This document shows positions 11,090 through 24,300 of a stretch of DNA of 64,000 bases, in pieces. The stretch comes from Littorina saxatilis. Taxonomy: Eukaryota; Mollusca; Gastropoda; Littorinimorpha; Littorinidae. Under the pieces are notes generated by a model that was not told the DNA's origin, made no database searches, and was given only the letters and a program-made list of their open reading frames with translations. A program made the translations under genes and the position numbers. The number at the start of each line of letters is the position of its first letter. Positions within the stretch are counted from its first letter, which is position 1. The stretch covers positions 33,087,238 through 33,151,237 of the forward strand of contig NC_090259.1 in NCBI RefSeq assembly GCF_037325665.1. Direction: 5' to 3'.

Positions 11090-12847
11090 GGGCTTGCAAC
11101 GTAGTACAATATATGACCTTACTGGGAGAATGCAAGTTTCCAGTACAAAGGACTTAACATTTCTTACATACTGCTTGACTAAAATCTTTACAAAAATTCA
11201 CTATATTCTATACAAGAAACACTTAACAAGGGTAAAAGGAGAAACAGAATCCGTTAGTCGCCTCTTACGACATTTTGGGGAGCATCGGGTAAATTCTTTC
11301 TCGTCCCAACCAATATGGGACTCCCCCTAACCCGCGGGGGGTGTACAGTACCTGATTTGTTGAGGTCTTAAAAGGGGGGTTCCACTGAACACTCCCATAC
11401 AATGGTACAGTGTGTATTTCAAAAAGCAGCTACAACACAAACATTGAACACTTGTGACTCAGTTTATCTGTGCTTAAAGGAAGCGGGAGATAGTGAAACT
11501 AAAGAAGAAAGCTACCCAGTGATAAGGGCATCACCAAACACACTGACCTGCCCATTCTGGATAACCTTCACGATCTAATCAAAGAATTAATTGTGATAGA
11601 TGTCATGACCACCGCTACATTAACGCGAGCAACATCATGACACACAAATGTCTGGCATAAAAATGGATGGAACCAGGGATGGACAAGTACGGCAGGAAGA
11701 AACTGAGCCAACGCTTCCAAATACATCTCCTGACTATGAAATAAGAAGCGCCACAAAGACGGTAAGCTGAGCAAGACGACAATAGAACGAGGCGTTTTGA
11801 GACGGACTGAGAAAAGATAATGTTGGGAAGGAACAACAAGCCAGTCGAGGCGCTTTTACAAAGAATATACTCCTGAGTATTAATCAGCAATCAGATATGG
11901 GTCTGAACATTGCATATTCTTCAAGGATGTATCAAACAGAAGCTAAGTCACAAACTAACCCTAGGATGTACAGTCTCTACTCAAGAGTGACCACAACGGC
12001 AATATTAATTCACATTGCAGCTATCCACTTTGTCATTTCACAATTAACAACAATAACAGGAACAAATCATTGTCACGTTTTTGGAAGATGAAGAAAAGAG
12101 GTTCAACACACAGTCACTATATACTCCGGAAAAATTCATACTTCCTCGATGAACTTAATGAAGGTCACATAATTAACACTGAAGCATCATCATTCTTGTT
12201 GTCCATATAACATTCTGATTCAAATAGTCTTGGGTGAATGAAAGATGTAAGAAACGTACTGTTTGAAATAGCCCTGGCAGCCTAAAAAACCACTTCATTC
12301 AAGTGCAGTGAAATATCCTCTCTGTAAAACTAAAAGTGGGTGCACAATTTGAAGAGTAACAATTCACAGGCTGTACATACATATCCTCAGTAAGCACCAA
12401 AGATTTTTAACTGAGAACAATTTATCATTTTTAAAGTGTATCTGTAAAACGTGCAACAGTATGAGATGCACAGTGCAGCAATATCTGTCTGACAAGTTGT
12501 CCATGGGACCAACAGTCAGGGACAAACAGCCTGGGCAATCATCAAACATCTCATTTTAAATCTTAAAGAAAGGGCTTCATCGATTAGAACATTTTTTAAA
12601 TAATGATTTTATGGTATACACATTTCTCTTTAAGTGGGCTAAATCAGCCTTTGGTTATCAGGTACCATATGTCCTAGCTGTTGTCCACAGCACATAAATC
12701 ATTCAAATCAAACTGAACGAGAATATCTGTCAATAGGGAGCACATATTTTTGTACAAAGGACAAATAAATAAGTGCATTGAGTTCGTTTGTGCAGTTGGT
12801 TCAATAAAATTCTGGCATAAAGTGACTGAGAGTGTTTTCTGAGACTT
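11090..12847. other. Non-coding, nothing recognised
   Basis: No supported open frame or repeat in about 1.75 kb. May belong to the 3' flank or UTR of the minus-strand DDAH-like gene. Confidence 0.3.
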
Positions 12848-13159
12848 TGTTTGTTTGTTTGTTTGTTTGCTTAACGCCCAGACGACCACTAAGGGCCATA
12901 TCAGGGCGGTGCTGCTTTGACATATAACGTGCACCACACACAAGACAGAAGTCGCAGCACAGGCTTCATGTCTCACCCAGTCACATTATTCTGACACCGG
13001 ACCAACCAGTCCTAGCACTAACCTCATAATGCCAGACGCCAGGCGGAGCAGCCACTAGATTGCCAATTTTAAAGTCTTAGGTATGACCCGGCCGGGGTTC
13101 GAACCCACGACCTCTCGATCACGGGGCGGACGCCTTACCACTAGGCCAACCGTGCCGGT
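12848..13159 (-). mobile_element. tRNA-derived SINE with (AAAC)n tail
   Basis: Read on minus, the head is GGCACGGTTGGCCTAGTGG ... with box A (GGCCTAGTGGTAAGGCG) and box B (GTGGGTTCGAACCCC), the polymerase III promoter of a tRNA-like sequence. The body leads to an (AAAC)n tail, seen on plus as (TTTG)n at 12848-12872. It is a SINE and not a tRNA gene because about 240 bp of unrelated body follow the head. Confidence 0.8.
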
Positions 13160-14002
13160 TTTTCTGAGACTAATGATTGAATTGCTTTGATATTTAAATT
13201 GTAATGCCCACAGATGAAATTGCATAACAGTTGACCCTTCAAAAGGATACCTTTCTTTAAACTGCTCTAGTTCTTCAGCATGTTAAAGATAACTAATTAA
13301 AAAATATATTGCTGATTCTATGTTTTGCCTATTCAAAAATATCTGCTAAGTTCTTTTTTTTTCGATTACAACACATTATAATCTTAATGCAGACAGAAAC
13401 ATTTCAATTTCATTGTATTCCACTTCTGACATAAGCTCGAGGAAATTAGCATAACATTTTGAAAAAAACACTACAGCAAAAAACTAATATTTCGACTAAA
13501 AAGCAGCAAATATAAAGCGTTTGTCCAACCGCTAGCAATGGAATGTTACGAATCAAACGCCAGACCTTATCTCAGATGAACGAGAACTTATGCTTCACAT
13601 TTTGAAGTAACTAAACGTGACATTAGCATGAAAAACATCAGTTAACCGAAATTCACTGTCACATTTGGCACAGAGGCTGGAGTACTTTCAGCTTGCATAG
13701 TGAAGTGAGGGTCACTTACATACGAATCGCATCACAGTTCTAGAGTGTCTTCTGTTGATGCACAAGGGGGGATAACTTCCTGCTGTCAATTGATCGAAAA
13801 CATTCAGTCATCTTAAATTTTGGATGAGATTCAAATGATTACGATATGACACACATTTTCATGATACAGTCATATTCTGCTAATCTACAAGTACATTCTT
13901 TTTCCATTCATTCCTCTGGAAGGTTCGTTCTAGCCAAAAGCAGCACCTGAAATGTTAATAGCTGGTTCCTTCCTCGCTGACTTGTGGAAAAATAGCATGG
14001 AC
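13160..14002. other. AT-rich non-coding, nothing recognised
   Basis: No supported coding or repeat feature. Confidence 0.3.
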
Positions 14003-14256
14003 AATAGACGATTTTCGGAAATAACTCTGTCCATTAGGTATGGGCTGTGGAAGAGTGACCTTTTCTTGCAAAAACTTGTACAAACATTTGATGGGCCAAT
14101 CATTAGCAAGGGGTGAGTCAGAAACACGTGCATGCTTACACGTGTTTCTGACACAGCCCTCGATAGTGACTGGCATCTCCAATGTTTTGCAAGAAAAGGT
14201 CACTCTCCCACTACCCATTCAAACTCAACAGACTTATTTTCGGAATGACTCTATTA
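14003..14256. mobile_element. Foldback MITE, AATAGACGATTTTCGG termini
   Basis: Inverted arms of about 100 bp: AGAGTGACCTTTTCTTGCAA is mirrored by TTGCAAGAAAAGGTCACTCT around a CACGTG-containing centre. Termini AATAGACGATTTTCGG and ATTTTCGGAATGACTCTATT. A relative lies at 58890-59122. No coding capacity. Confidence 0.7.
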
Positions 14257-14329
14257 GAGAGGGTGCCATACCAATAAGAGCCGCTGAAGTTTGCAGGCCG
14301 AAACTGGAGTCAAAACTGTGATAAGAAGG

Positions 14330-15110
14330 CTGCCAAACCAACTACGCTGCTCAATTTGTAGCTGCTAATATTTGAGTACTTGACAGTGCTGGCGTCAGCA
14401 TTGTTGATTTGTGGACAAGAGATAATGGAAGGGTTAGAAACAAAGCTGCTGAATTTGAAACTGCCAGTATTTGACTCCTTACATATGCTGGCTTCAGCAC
14501 TGCCGATTAATGAATAAGTGATACTGAAAGGGCGCTGATCCCAGCAGAGCTGCTAATATAATTTGCTTCTCAAAATGTGCTGGCTTCAGCCGTGTTGCCT
14601 CACGAACAAAACATGCATTTAGAGTGTGAAATCTGTCATATTCTGGCCCCATGATTACTGGTTTGAGAGAAAAGCGTAGCTAAGAAGTGCTACGCCAAGC
14701 TAGTATTTGAGTCCCAGCAATGTTGCTTCATTGACAAAAAGTACTTGCACAGTGTGAATCTATTAACATTTTTGCCACATGATTACCGGTTTGAGAAGGG
14801 AAAAAAGGTGTAGCTAAAGAGTGCTACGCCAAGCTAGTATTTGAGTCCCAGCAATGTTGCTTCATTGACAAAAAGTACTTGAAGAGTGTGAATCTTTTAA
14901 CATTTTTGCCACATGATTACCGGTTTGAGAAGGGAAAAAAGGTGTAGCTAAAGAGTGCTACGCCAAGCTAATATTTGACTCCCAGCAATGTTGCCCCACT
15001 GACAAGGCGTATTTGCCAAGAGTGAATCTTTTAAACATTCTGGCACCGCCGTTACTGGCTTGAGAGAAAAATGCAGTGGAGGCAAGCTGCGCCAAGCAGA
15101 GCTGCTGAAA
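14330..15110. repeat. 134-bp tandem repeat directly 3' of the DDAH-like stop codon
   Basis: GATTACCGGTTTGAGAAGGG recurs at 14781 and 14915 (period 134). More diverged units extend to both sides, giving about six copies. Each contains GAGTGCTACGCCAAGCTA and CCCAGCAATGTTGC. On the gene's strand it lies within 30-800 nt after the stop, so it is probably transcribed as 3' UTR. Confidence 0.75.
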
Positions 15111-15137
15111 GTGAAGTGAGAGAGGGGGGCGGGGAAG

Positions 15138-15317
15138 TTAGTAGTTGAGCCACGTGGTGTGCTGGCCCAGGTCGGCATTGGTGATGTCGGAAGAGAGCAT
15201 CTTGGGGGCGCGCTGGATGTTGATGGGGATGATCAGAGAGCTGATGGTGCCCCCCACCTTGGTCAGCTCCGTCATGGCGATGTGGTGGCGGGTGTAGGGG
15301 ATCTTCTCGTCAAGTTT
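15138..15317 (-). CDS. DDAH-like terminal exon 6
   Basis: Acceptor GTGTGTGCAG, phase 0, 59 codons and TAA. Encodes KLDEKIPYTRHHIAMTEL TKVGG TISSLIIPIN and a 27-residue tail ending TTWLNY. MTELTKVGG aligns with MSELEKVDG (human DDAH1) and SELEKAGAG (DDAH2), just before the nucleophilic Cys of the family. Here no Cys follows. The tail extends past the normal family end and is not recognised. Confidence 0.75.
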   Translation of the reverse strand, partial: KLDEKIPYTRHHIAMTELTKVGGTISSLIIPINIQRAPKMLSSDITNADLGQHTTWLNY

Positions 15318-18300
15318 CTGCACACACGACACAGGAAATTAGCGTGGAGTCACTTTTTGTGACTTTTCGGAAGAAGTCCATCATTTTCTCAAAAAAATGT
15401 TGGCACTAGGAGAACAAAAATTCAGCATAAATGTGTCTTTTTATACTTTTTTGCCTCAAAGTACATCAAAATACTTGCCCCCAAAATGTGCAGTCAGTCA
15501 GTTTTAGGTTTTTGAACCAGAAATCCATCATTATCTAAAACAATTTGGCACCAGGTAACAAAATGTTTTTAGCATAAATGTGTTTTTGTATGCTTTTTTG
15601 CTTCAAAGTACATGAAAATATTGCCCAAAAATGTGCAAAGAGTCATTTTTAGTTTTCTGTGCCAACTCTCCCAGTAAATACCTGTATACAAAGCATTACC
15701 TGCGTTTACCTGAATTGACAACGTACAGTGTGCCCTTGTTGTATTAATGAAACCAGTATTTAACCACACACACACATTGCTTGTTGTTTTTCTTCTTCTT
15801 CAATTGTTAATTACTGAACGGTTTATTGCCCATTAAAGCAAGTCACCCCGGACGTCTGTGGACATCCTACAGGGAACAAAAAGATTAATACATTTAAGTC
15901 TGCACAAACAATATTTGCAAAAATTATTCAGTCTTGATAACTTTCTGCATACACAACACAGATTAGCTTCCCTCATTCTTGGCAAACTACTGATACAAAG
16001 AAGTACAGACACCACTTTACTTCATAAGTCAAAATGTGTCCAGTCGCCCGTCCTCTAAGCCCCCCAAAAAAGTCTGTTTACGGTAACATAGGCAAAAAAA
16101 ATAGGGTCGGTAGGTCGGGATTTTTTTTCCCCAAAAAAACATATTTTTAATTAAGTTATTTTGCCAAAAAACAAAGACTTTTTTTTCTTTTTTTCCCCCA
16201 AATGCCCAAAAAAAAATCTAGGGTCGCGCGAAAAAATAGGGTCGGTCGGGATACCGTAAACAGACTATTTTGGGGGGGGGGGCCTAAAGAGCGCAGGAAG
16301 TCCGAGACAATCAGGCATTAAAACTGGGGCACAATGTATGTTTGGAGACTTTATGAGGGTCTAACATGAAAAGGGGCGAGTCTTAAATCTGAAAGGTTCT
16401 ACTTTTAAAAGGGAGATTCCACTGTATGGCAGTTTGGACAGCAAAATGTGTCAAATCTGTTTTTATCATGTTCAAGGAAAAAATTGAAATACTAGTAGTA
16501 TTCACTGGAAAAGTTAATGAAAAACACACACACACACACACAGAAAGCGAGATGTATTTGTAAAGACGAAAGATTTTAGTGTAAATGCCTCCTTCCACCA
16601 GCTAATCATAGAAACTACCTAACAACAGCAGGGCCTCACATCCACGTCGGACATCGGACATATGAGGATATTTTTTTCAAATGTCCTATACATTTTTCAT
16701 GCAGGAGGACAAATGTCCTATTGTTTTTGTCACAAAGTGGTCAATGTCCGATTATTCTATCATTTGATCTGGACATCGTCAGTACTTCTCAATTTACAGT
16801 AGTTTGAATGCTAATTTATCGATGTATTGCGAAGCGATGTGTAGCAGACGAAATTAGACACTTTGTGCCTCTAGTACCAAAGAGTTTCCAAGGCTCGCAA
16901 CTCGGAATGCTCGAAGCCAGTTGAGAGTTGCCTCCCTTCGCGCTTTCCCCGAAAATAACAAACATGCCGCCTAAACGAAAACTGATCCCAGAAAAGGAAC
17001 AGAAGAAATTACACTTCAAGTCCCTTCCCTCATCATCTGTCAGTAGCACGGAAACTGAGCTTCCTCCAGCCCCAGAGCAGTTAGAGCCCGATCGCCCAGG
17101 TGAGAATGTCGATCACGATAGTCAAGCATCGGAGCCGAAGAAAGACACTACCCCCTCCCTCACCCCCACACGTAACTTCGTCTCAAGCTTGATGCGTGTG
17201 TACCTGGAGGGGTAAAAAAAAGCAGGGTTCGACACTAGCGGGGGCGGGGGGCGGAACACCCCAGAGTTTTGTGTTCCGCCCCAAACATTGCCGAAGCTTG
17301 GGGCCCACTCCGCCCCAGGATAAATTCCAACAATGACAAACCGAAAATTCTAATGCCAGAGCCAATCACTAAAAATCGCCAGTCAAAGTCGTCACTGAAA
17401 TTTGCGTTACGATCAATGCCGCAGTCAAGAAAAAAAACCATTGAAATCGTCGAAGGACAATGCCGCAAGGGAAATAACTCCCAGATTGCGCTCTTTAGCG
17501 TGAGAGATAAGTATCGCCTTCAAATGCCAAACGCAAAATGTGGCGACACATCCCTGGTGTAAAAAGACATGGAAATGAATATGAAGAACAGGGTGGAGAG
17601 AAACGAAAAAAGGAGACCGATGCAGCCAAAAGCGCTGTCGTAATTTCAATGTCAAATGGTTGAAAGAATTTCCCTGGCTTCAGTACGATGAAGAAAAACC
17701 GACAATGCATTGCCGCACGTGAATACTGAGAGTGGGCCCCAGATTTTTGTTTTCCGCCCCAGCAATTTCCATCTCTGGGGCCAGTGTGGCCCCAGGCCAA
17801 ATAAGTTAGTGTCGACCCCTGGGATGACATTCACAAGTCACAGTGGGTGGTGAAGGTTGTTGAAAAGTGGACATCCACGAGGAAGCGAATGCTTTTTAAA
17901 TAGCAAAAGAAAGGAACCAGCACAGTAGTTGAAGTTGAGACAGAAACACTGCACTGACTCGATGTAATTTATTTTATATTTTCTGTTACCTTTTTGCCAA
18001 GAAAAGTTGTTTTTTTTACCCTCGTGCCAAGAAACTAGTCAAGTTTAATTATATTTACGTTTTGTTACGGGAAAAAAATGTCCTATTGATTTGTTTTTGT
18101 TCAGGACAAATGTCCTATCACTTTTACATTGGCCAGGACATTTGTCCTATGCTACCTCTCATGGATGTGAGGCCCTGCAACAGTGCACAACAGTACACAG
18201 CAAAAAAACAAAGTACTGTTGTGCTGTGCTGTTGCAAAGTACCGTACATGTATAACTGTAGCATACAACAATAAAACGAACAAGAAAGGTACATTTTTGG

Positions 18301-21300
18301 TATGTTTAATCCAGGACAAAACAACACGCAAATTGTCCTGAATTAAACTTCCCCGAAATTTGACGTTTTTTTTTTTTTTTGGGGGGGGGGGGGGGGGGGG
18401 ATTCTTCATTTGGAATATAAGCATCTATATGTTATGGATTTTAACATACGCCACCATCCTGTTGTTTCCGCCCATGCAGGGTATGCACTCACACTAAGGC
18501 AAGGAGGAGATGATGTGCTTGTAATGCTTCAGCTTGAGGAAGGGCAGCACCATCCGTGATATGGCGCGACCGTTGGCCGAAAGGTGGTTGACCTGCATCT
18601 CGTGACGCTTGAGGTCAGGGTCAGCAGCTTTCATCAGTTCCTTGAAGGACCATCGTTGGATGAACAAACGATTTATTCAAAACTCCAGCATTTTTCTCTC
18701 ATTTAGTTGCAGCCATTCTTTGAGGCAGAGGATGTATCCATGCTCTGGTCTTTTCAGTCAAGGTCGCATTTTCCAGCATGCCAGGAGTCAAGGTCGCAAG
18801 GTCACAGGCAATGTAGGCCAAAGGGTCACAGGAAATGCAAGCATGCCAACTGTTATGGAGCTGATCATGCTTCTGAGTCTTTTGATTAATTATTTGCTCT
18901 TAACGAAGTGGACAGCCGTTCAGAGAACACAAGCAGGCCAACTACTCCAAGTTTGTCCTTGACCCTTCAGCACTTGAAAGTCAGTCTTGAAACTCTTCAG
19001 ACTGAAGAGGAGGTTTTATTTACATCAGAAGAGGATAGAAAACATGCAAGGCCGACTTGAGTTGTTTGGGCTGCATAAATCATGCTCAGTGTTTGAGGCC
19101 TGCGGAGTAGGACTTCCTCTCAGTGCACAGGGTAAAGCAAGCAGCACATGTCATTCTGGGAGCTAAAAGTTATGTAGGCCTACTCATGAACTACAGTGTC
19201 AATTGTCTTGTATTATATAAAAACAAAAAGCATTTATGCAAATCATCAACTTTCCAGGTGGGTTTTTTTTTCTCCATTTAAACGTAGTAGAAGATAACCA
19301 GACACAGAAAAAGCACAGTTCCTCGTACTTCACAGTCCTCTTCACATGAGTCTAGGAGAAAAGGCTTCCTCACAGTTCAAAATACAAGGTTCATGCAGGA
19401 AAAGATAGCATTCCAGGCTTATCAAGGAACGACTCCATTCTTACAGTCAATCAATCAATGAGGCTTATATCGCGCATATTCCGTGGGTACAGTTCTAGGC
19501 GCTCAGCAGTGATGCCGTGTGAGATGAAATTTTATACGGCCAGTAATTGCAGCCATTTCGGCGCATATTTACCTTTCACGGCCTATTATTCCAAGTCACA
19601 CGGGTATAGGTAGACAATTATTAACTGTGCCAAAGCAATTTTGCCAGGAAAGACCCTTTTGTCAATCGTGGGATCTTTAACGTGCACACCCAATGTAGTG
19701 TACACGGGGGGGAGTTCGGACACCGAAGAGAGTCTGCACACAAAGTTGACTCTGAAATAAATTTCCGCCGAACCTGGGATCGAACTCACGCTGACAGCGG
19801 CCAACTGAATACAAATCCAGCGCGCTACCAACTGAGCTATATCCCCGCCTGTCATGACCGCACGCAACGGACGCAAGCAGAGGACAGCATTCCTGCTCTT
19901 AGTTACAGGCAATCAAGCTACTTCAAAAAAATCATCAAAATGAGAAACTTTGAGCTAACAGCTCAGCAATGGTTAAAATGTACATATTCAAGTAAAAAGT
20001 TCTACAGCCAAAACTCGAATAACAAGAAGAAAGTACAATTCAGTGTATCATTTCCAAACTTATACATGCCCCAGAGAGTTTTAACCTTTCTTTTTTAACA
20101 GTAGCACTATTGATAATGTACAAGAAAGTCTACTTATCAGCATCAGCAAGGACAATAGGTTGAAATTTGAACAAACACATTTTAACAAACAAGAGAAGCA
20201 AACTTTATAGAAACATGTTATGATAGGTGCACAGCTATGGGAAACTAATTTCACTAATAGGAAGAATTGAAACAGGCAGCTTGCGCTCAACTTCAAACAG
20301 GGGTAATACTAATCATGCCTGATATTTATAATATTGCAGAATCGAGGTATTTACAAATATGCTTCACAAACATAGGCAATACTATATATATACACAAATA
20401 ACCAAAATTCACTAAAATTGCTGTTAAATAACACATTTGAAACTAAGGTTAAAAACAAAATATGATCAGCCAACTTACAGAACAAAATGAAGTTCTCACA
20501 TAATTATATAAGGGAAACTACCTACACTCGGACAACAGAACTAATGATTGCATCACAATCAACATGTGACAACCATGCTCAAAGGAAACACCACTCAAAC
20601 GGTCCCCCCCCCCCCCCCCCCCCCCTTATTTTTTCAGGATAAATAATGAAACTCACACATAAGGGGAAGCTACCCACACTCGCACAATAAATCAAACTAA
20701 CAAAGGCATGAAATGTGACAACCATACTCATAGGAAACACCGCTCAAAGGTGGCGGACATGGTGAATAAGACAGACAGACACTGACTAACTGACTTCAAC
20801 ACACACACAAACAGGACCGTTCACTGTTCCACACTCACCCCATAGCTGTGGTCACCCATCTCATAGCGGACATGGTGGATCAGACAGACAGACACTGACT
20901 AACTGACTTCAACACACACACAAACAGGACCGTTCACTGTTCAACACTCACCCCATAGCTGTGGTCACCCATCTCATTGCGGACATGGTGGATCAGGCGG
21001 CCATTGACGTACAGCATGTCCACGGCACGCCGGGAGTCCAGCTGCATCACTTTGTACTGGCAGCTGGCAACTTCCTGCATTTTCTGTGAAAGAAATTAAC
21101 AAAGAGAGTTCAGTTTAATCGTACTTCGTGAGCATTTTAAGAATAACAAGAGGCGAAGCCTTCAAGGCTCACGTAAGAAATCGACAAACAGTAACACAAA
21201 CTCAATCACTCCGTCACACATACACACACACAGTAAGCATAAGTGATACGGTGCAAGAGTGCGAGACACTAGATCTAGATCTGTCTGTCTGTAGCCTACT

Positions 21301-24300
21301 TACGGGGACACGACTGCCAGATGGCCAGATCGACACTGCGCTTTCGACAGCGCTTCCTCGCGCAGACACTGGAAACACGCTGTGCTTTTTACACTCTTCT
21401 TTTTATATTTAGTCAAGTTTTGACTAAATATTTTAACATCGAGGGGGAATCGAAACGAGGGTCGTGGTGTATGTGCGTGTGTCTGTGTGTGTGTCTGTGT
21501 GTGTGTCTGTGTGTGTGTGTAGAGCGATTCAGACTAAACTACTGGACCGATCTTTATGAAATTTGACATGAGAGTTCCTGGGTATGAAATCCCCGAACGT
21601 TTTTTTCATTTTTTTGATAAATGTCTTTGATGACGTCATATCCGGCTTTTCGTGAAAGTTGAGGCGGCACTGTCACGCCCTCATTTTTCAACCAAATTGG
21701 TTGAAATTTTGGTCAAGTACTCTTCGACGAAGCCCGGGGTTTGGTATTGCATTTCAGCTTGGTGGCTTAAAAATTAATTAATGACTTTGGTCATTAAAAA
21801 TCTGAAAATTGTAAAAAAAATTAAAAATTTATAAAACGATCCAAATTTACGTTTATCTTATTCTCCATCATTTGCTGATTCAAAAAACATATAAATATGT
21901 TATATTCGGATTAAAAACAAGCTCTGAAAATTAAATATATAAAAATTATTATCAAAATTTTTTTTTCGAAATCAATTTAAAAACACTTTCATCTTATTCC
22001 TTGTCGGTTCCTGATTCCAAAAATATATAGATATGATATGTTTAGATTAAAAACACGCTCAGAAAGTTAAAACGAAGAGAGGTACAGAAAAGCGTGCTAT
22101 GCAGCATAGCGTAACCACTACCCCGCTCTTCTTGTCAATTTCACTGCCTATGCCGTGAGCGGTGGACCACGAGTATACGGTCTTGCTGCGTTGCATTGCG
22201 TTCAGTTTCATTCTGTGAGTTCGACAGCTACTTGACTAAATATTGTATTTTCGCCTTACGCGACTTGTTTCTTTTTTCATGGGCTCAAACTCCCACGTTC
22301 ACTCATGTTTTTGCACAAGTGGATTTTTACGTGTATGGCCGTTTTTACCCCGCCATTCAGGCAGCATACACTGATTTTGGGGGAAGCATGCTGGGTATTT
22401 TCATGTTTCTATAACCCACCGAACTTTGACATGGATTACAGGATCTTTTTCTGAAAATGCACTCACAAATAAAGAAAATCGGTTAATTAGGCAATACGTT
22501 TGCGTGCTTCGCGGAGACGAGATGGGCCCATCTCAGTCTTCAGGTTTAGGTTGGCGAAGTCTTAATTGGTATATGTAGTCTCAGTGTTCAATCAATCAAT
22601 ATGAGGCTTATATCGCGCGTATTCCGTGGGTACAGTTCTAAGCGCAGGGATTTTTTTTCTCTTTTTTTTTAATGCAATTTATATCGCGCACATATTCAAG
22701 GCGCAGGGATTTATTTATGCCGTGTGAGATGGAATTTTTTTACACAATACATCACGCATTCACATCGGCCAGCAGATTGCAGCCATTTCGGCGCATATCC
22801 TACTTTTCACGCCCTATTATTCCAAGTCACACGGGTATTTTGGTGGACATTTTTATCTATGCCTATACAATTTTGCCAGGAAAGACCCTTTTGTCAATCG
22901 TGGGATCTTTAACGTGCACACCCCAATGTAGTGTACACGAAGGGACCTCGGTTTTTCGTCTCATCCGAAAGACTAGCACTTGAACCCACCACCTAGGTTA
23001 GGAAAGGGAGGAGAAAATTTCTAACGCCCTGACCCAGGGTTGAACTCGCAACCTCTTGCTTCCGAGCGCAAGTGAGTTACCACTCGGCCACCCAGTCCAA
23101 GTGTTGGCTGTTTATTAGTGTTAATCTTCTAGTTTCAGGCTGACAGATTGACTAAATGTTTTTATATCGCTTCAAGCGACTAGTCTAATTTTACTGATCT
23201 ACCCATACCTTGAGGATAAGAGTACAGTCAGTTCCTGGGGCCACAGCCATGATCTCGCGTCCAGCCATGGAAAAGCCGTCCTTCAGGTGTTCAAGCTCAG
23301 AGCCCTTGATGTCCAGCAAGGACACTACATGGTCAGAGAAAGCGTCTGCTACTGCCTTGGCTCCTTGCGAGTTTGTTCTCTTGCCCACTCCAACAAAAAT
23401 CTCTTTGCCTGCAAGAAACAGATGGAGTTTAAATTTAAATCATTGCTCTTTCCTTCTACATCATTCTTACTCTCTCTTTCCATCTCACTCTCTCACACAC
23501 ACAACACACACTGACCTTTTAAAAACTGATTCACCAATGTTGTAGCACTGATTTTGCTTCAGTATGATTCAAAGAAAACTGAAAAACAGATACACTCAAA
23601 ACAGTCCCGCTAAACACAGCTTTGAAATGTTTCAAATTACATGTCAATCCCAAATTGACAACATCTGGCCACAACTAGCATTAGTATTAGTAATACATAT
23701 CAATCAATGCCTTTAGGCCAACAAAAAAAAGTTGTATGTTTCTGGTCACCCGACCCTACCTAGTTTTTTCCCGCCGACCCTAAACTTTTTTTTATTGCAT
23801 TAATGTAAAAAAATAAAATTAAAAAAATAAAAAAGCGTAAAAACGAAAGTAACAGACGGCAGACGACACAAGGGGGATAACCCCGCATCCCTTTTGTCTC
23901 ATTTGTTTTGTAATGTGTTGTCTTTCTCTTTGTATAGTAAGTCCAGTCTCTGTGCGTCACTGAATAGTTATTTTCTACCCTGACCCAAAAACAAGAACAA
24001 AAACAAAAACAATCCCTACCTACCTACCCTATTTTTTGTAGCCATGTTACCAGAAGCATACATGTACCACTTTTGGGGGGGGAGGGGGGGGGGGGCCTTA
24101 GAGTTTATTCCCCCACCAAGGATGAAAGCTGAGAGTTATGTAAAACATGAAAATCAGGCATGCAGTTTTGATTGTATAATTTCAGTGGTTTTAAACATTT
24201 TTCCTTCCTGCATTTGTGGAAAATCAGGAAACTAGACAGTAAACGATCGTTCAAATTACAAATTCCTGGTATTCTAATTGAAACATTTATCCTGGATAAT

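Noticed and set aside
12848-13159. tRNA-like sequences with box A and B (also at 19770-19850, 23030-23097, 42782-42847, 45800-45862, 55320-55398)
   Set aside because: Each is followed by a shared non-tRNA body and a simple-repeat tail, so they are SINE heads, not tRNA genes.
20823-20882. Possible extra DDAH exon
   Set aside because: It is a duplicate of only the last 44 nt of exon 4 with no acceptor and with an early stop if read through.
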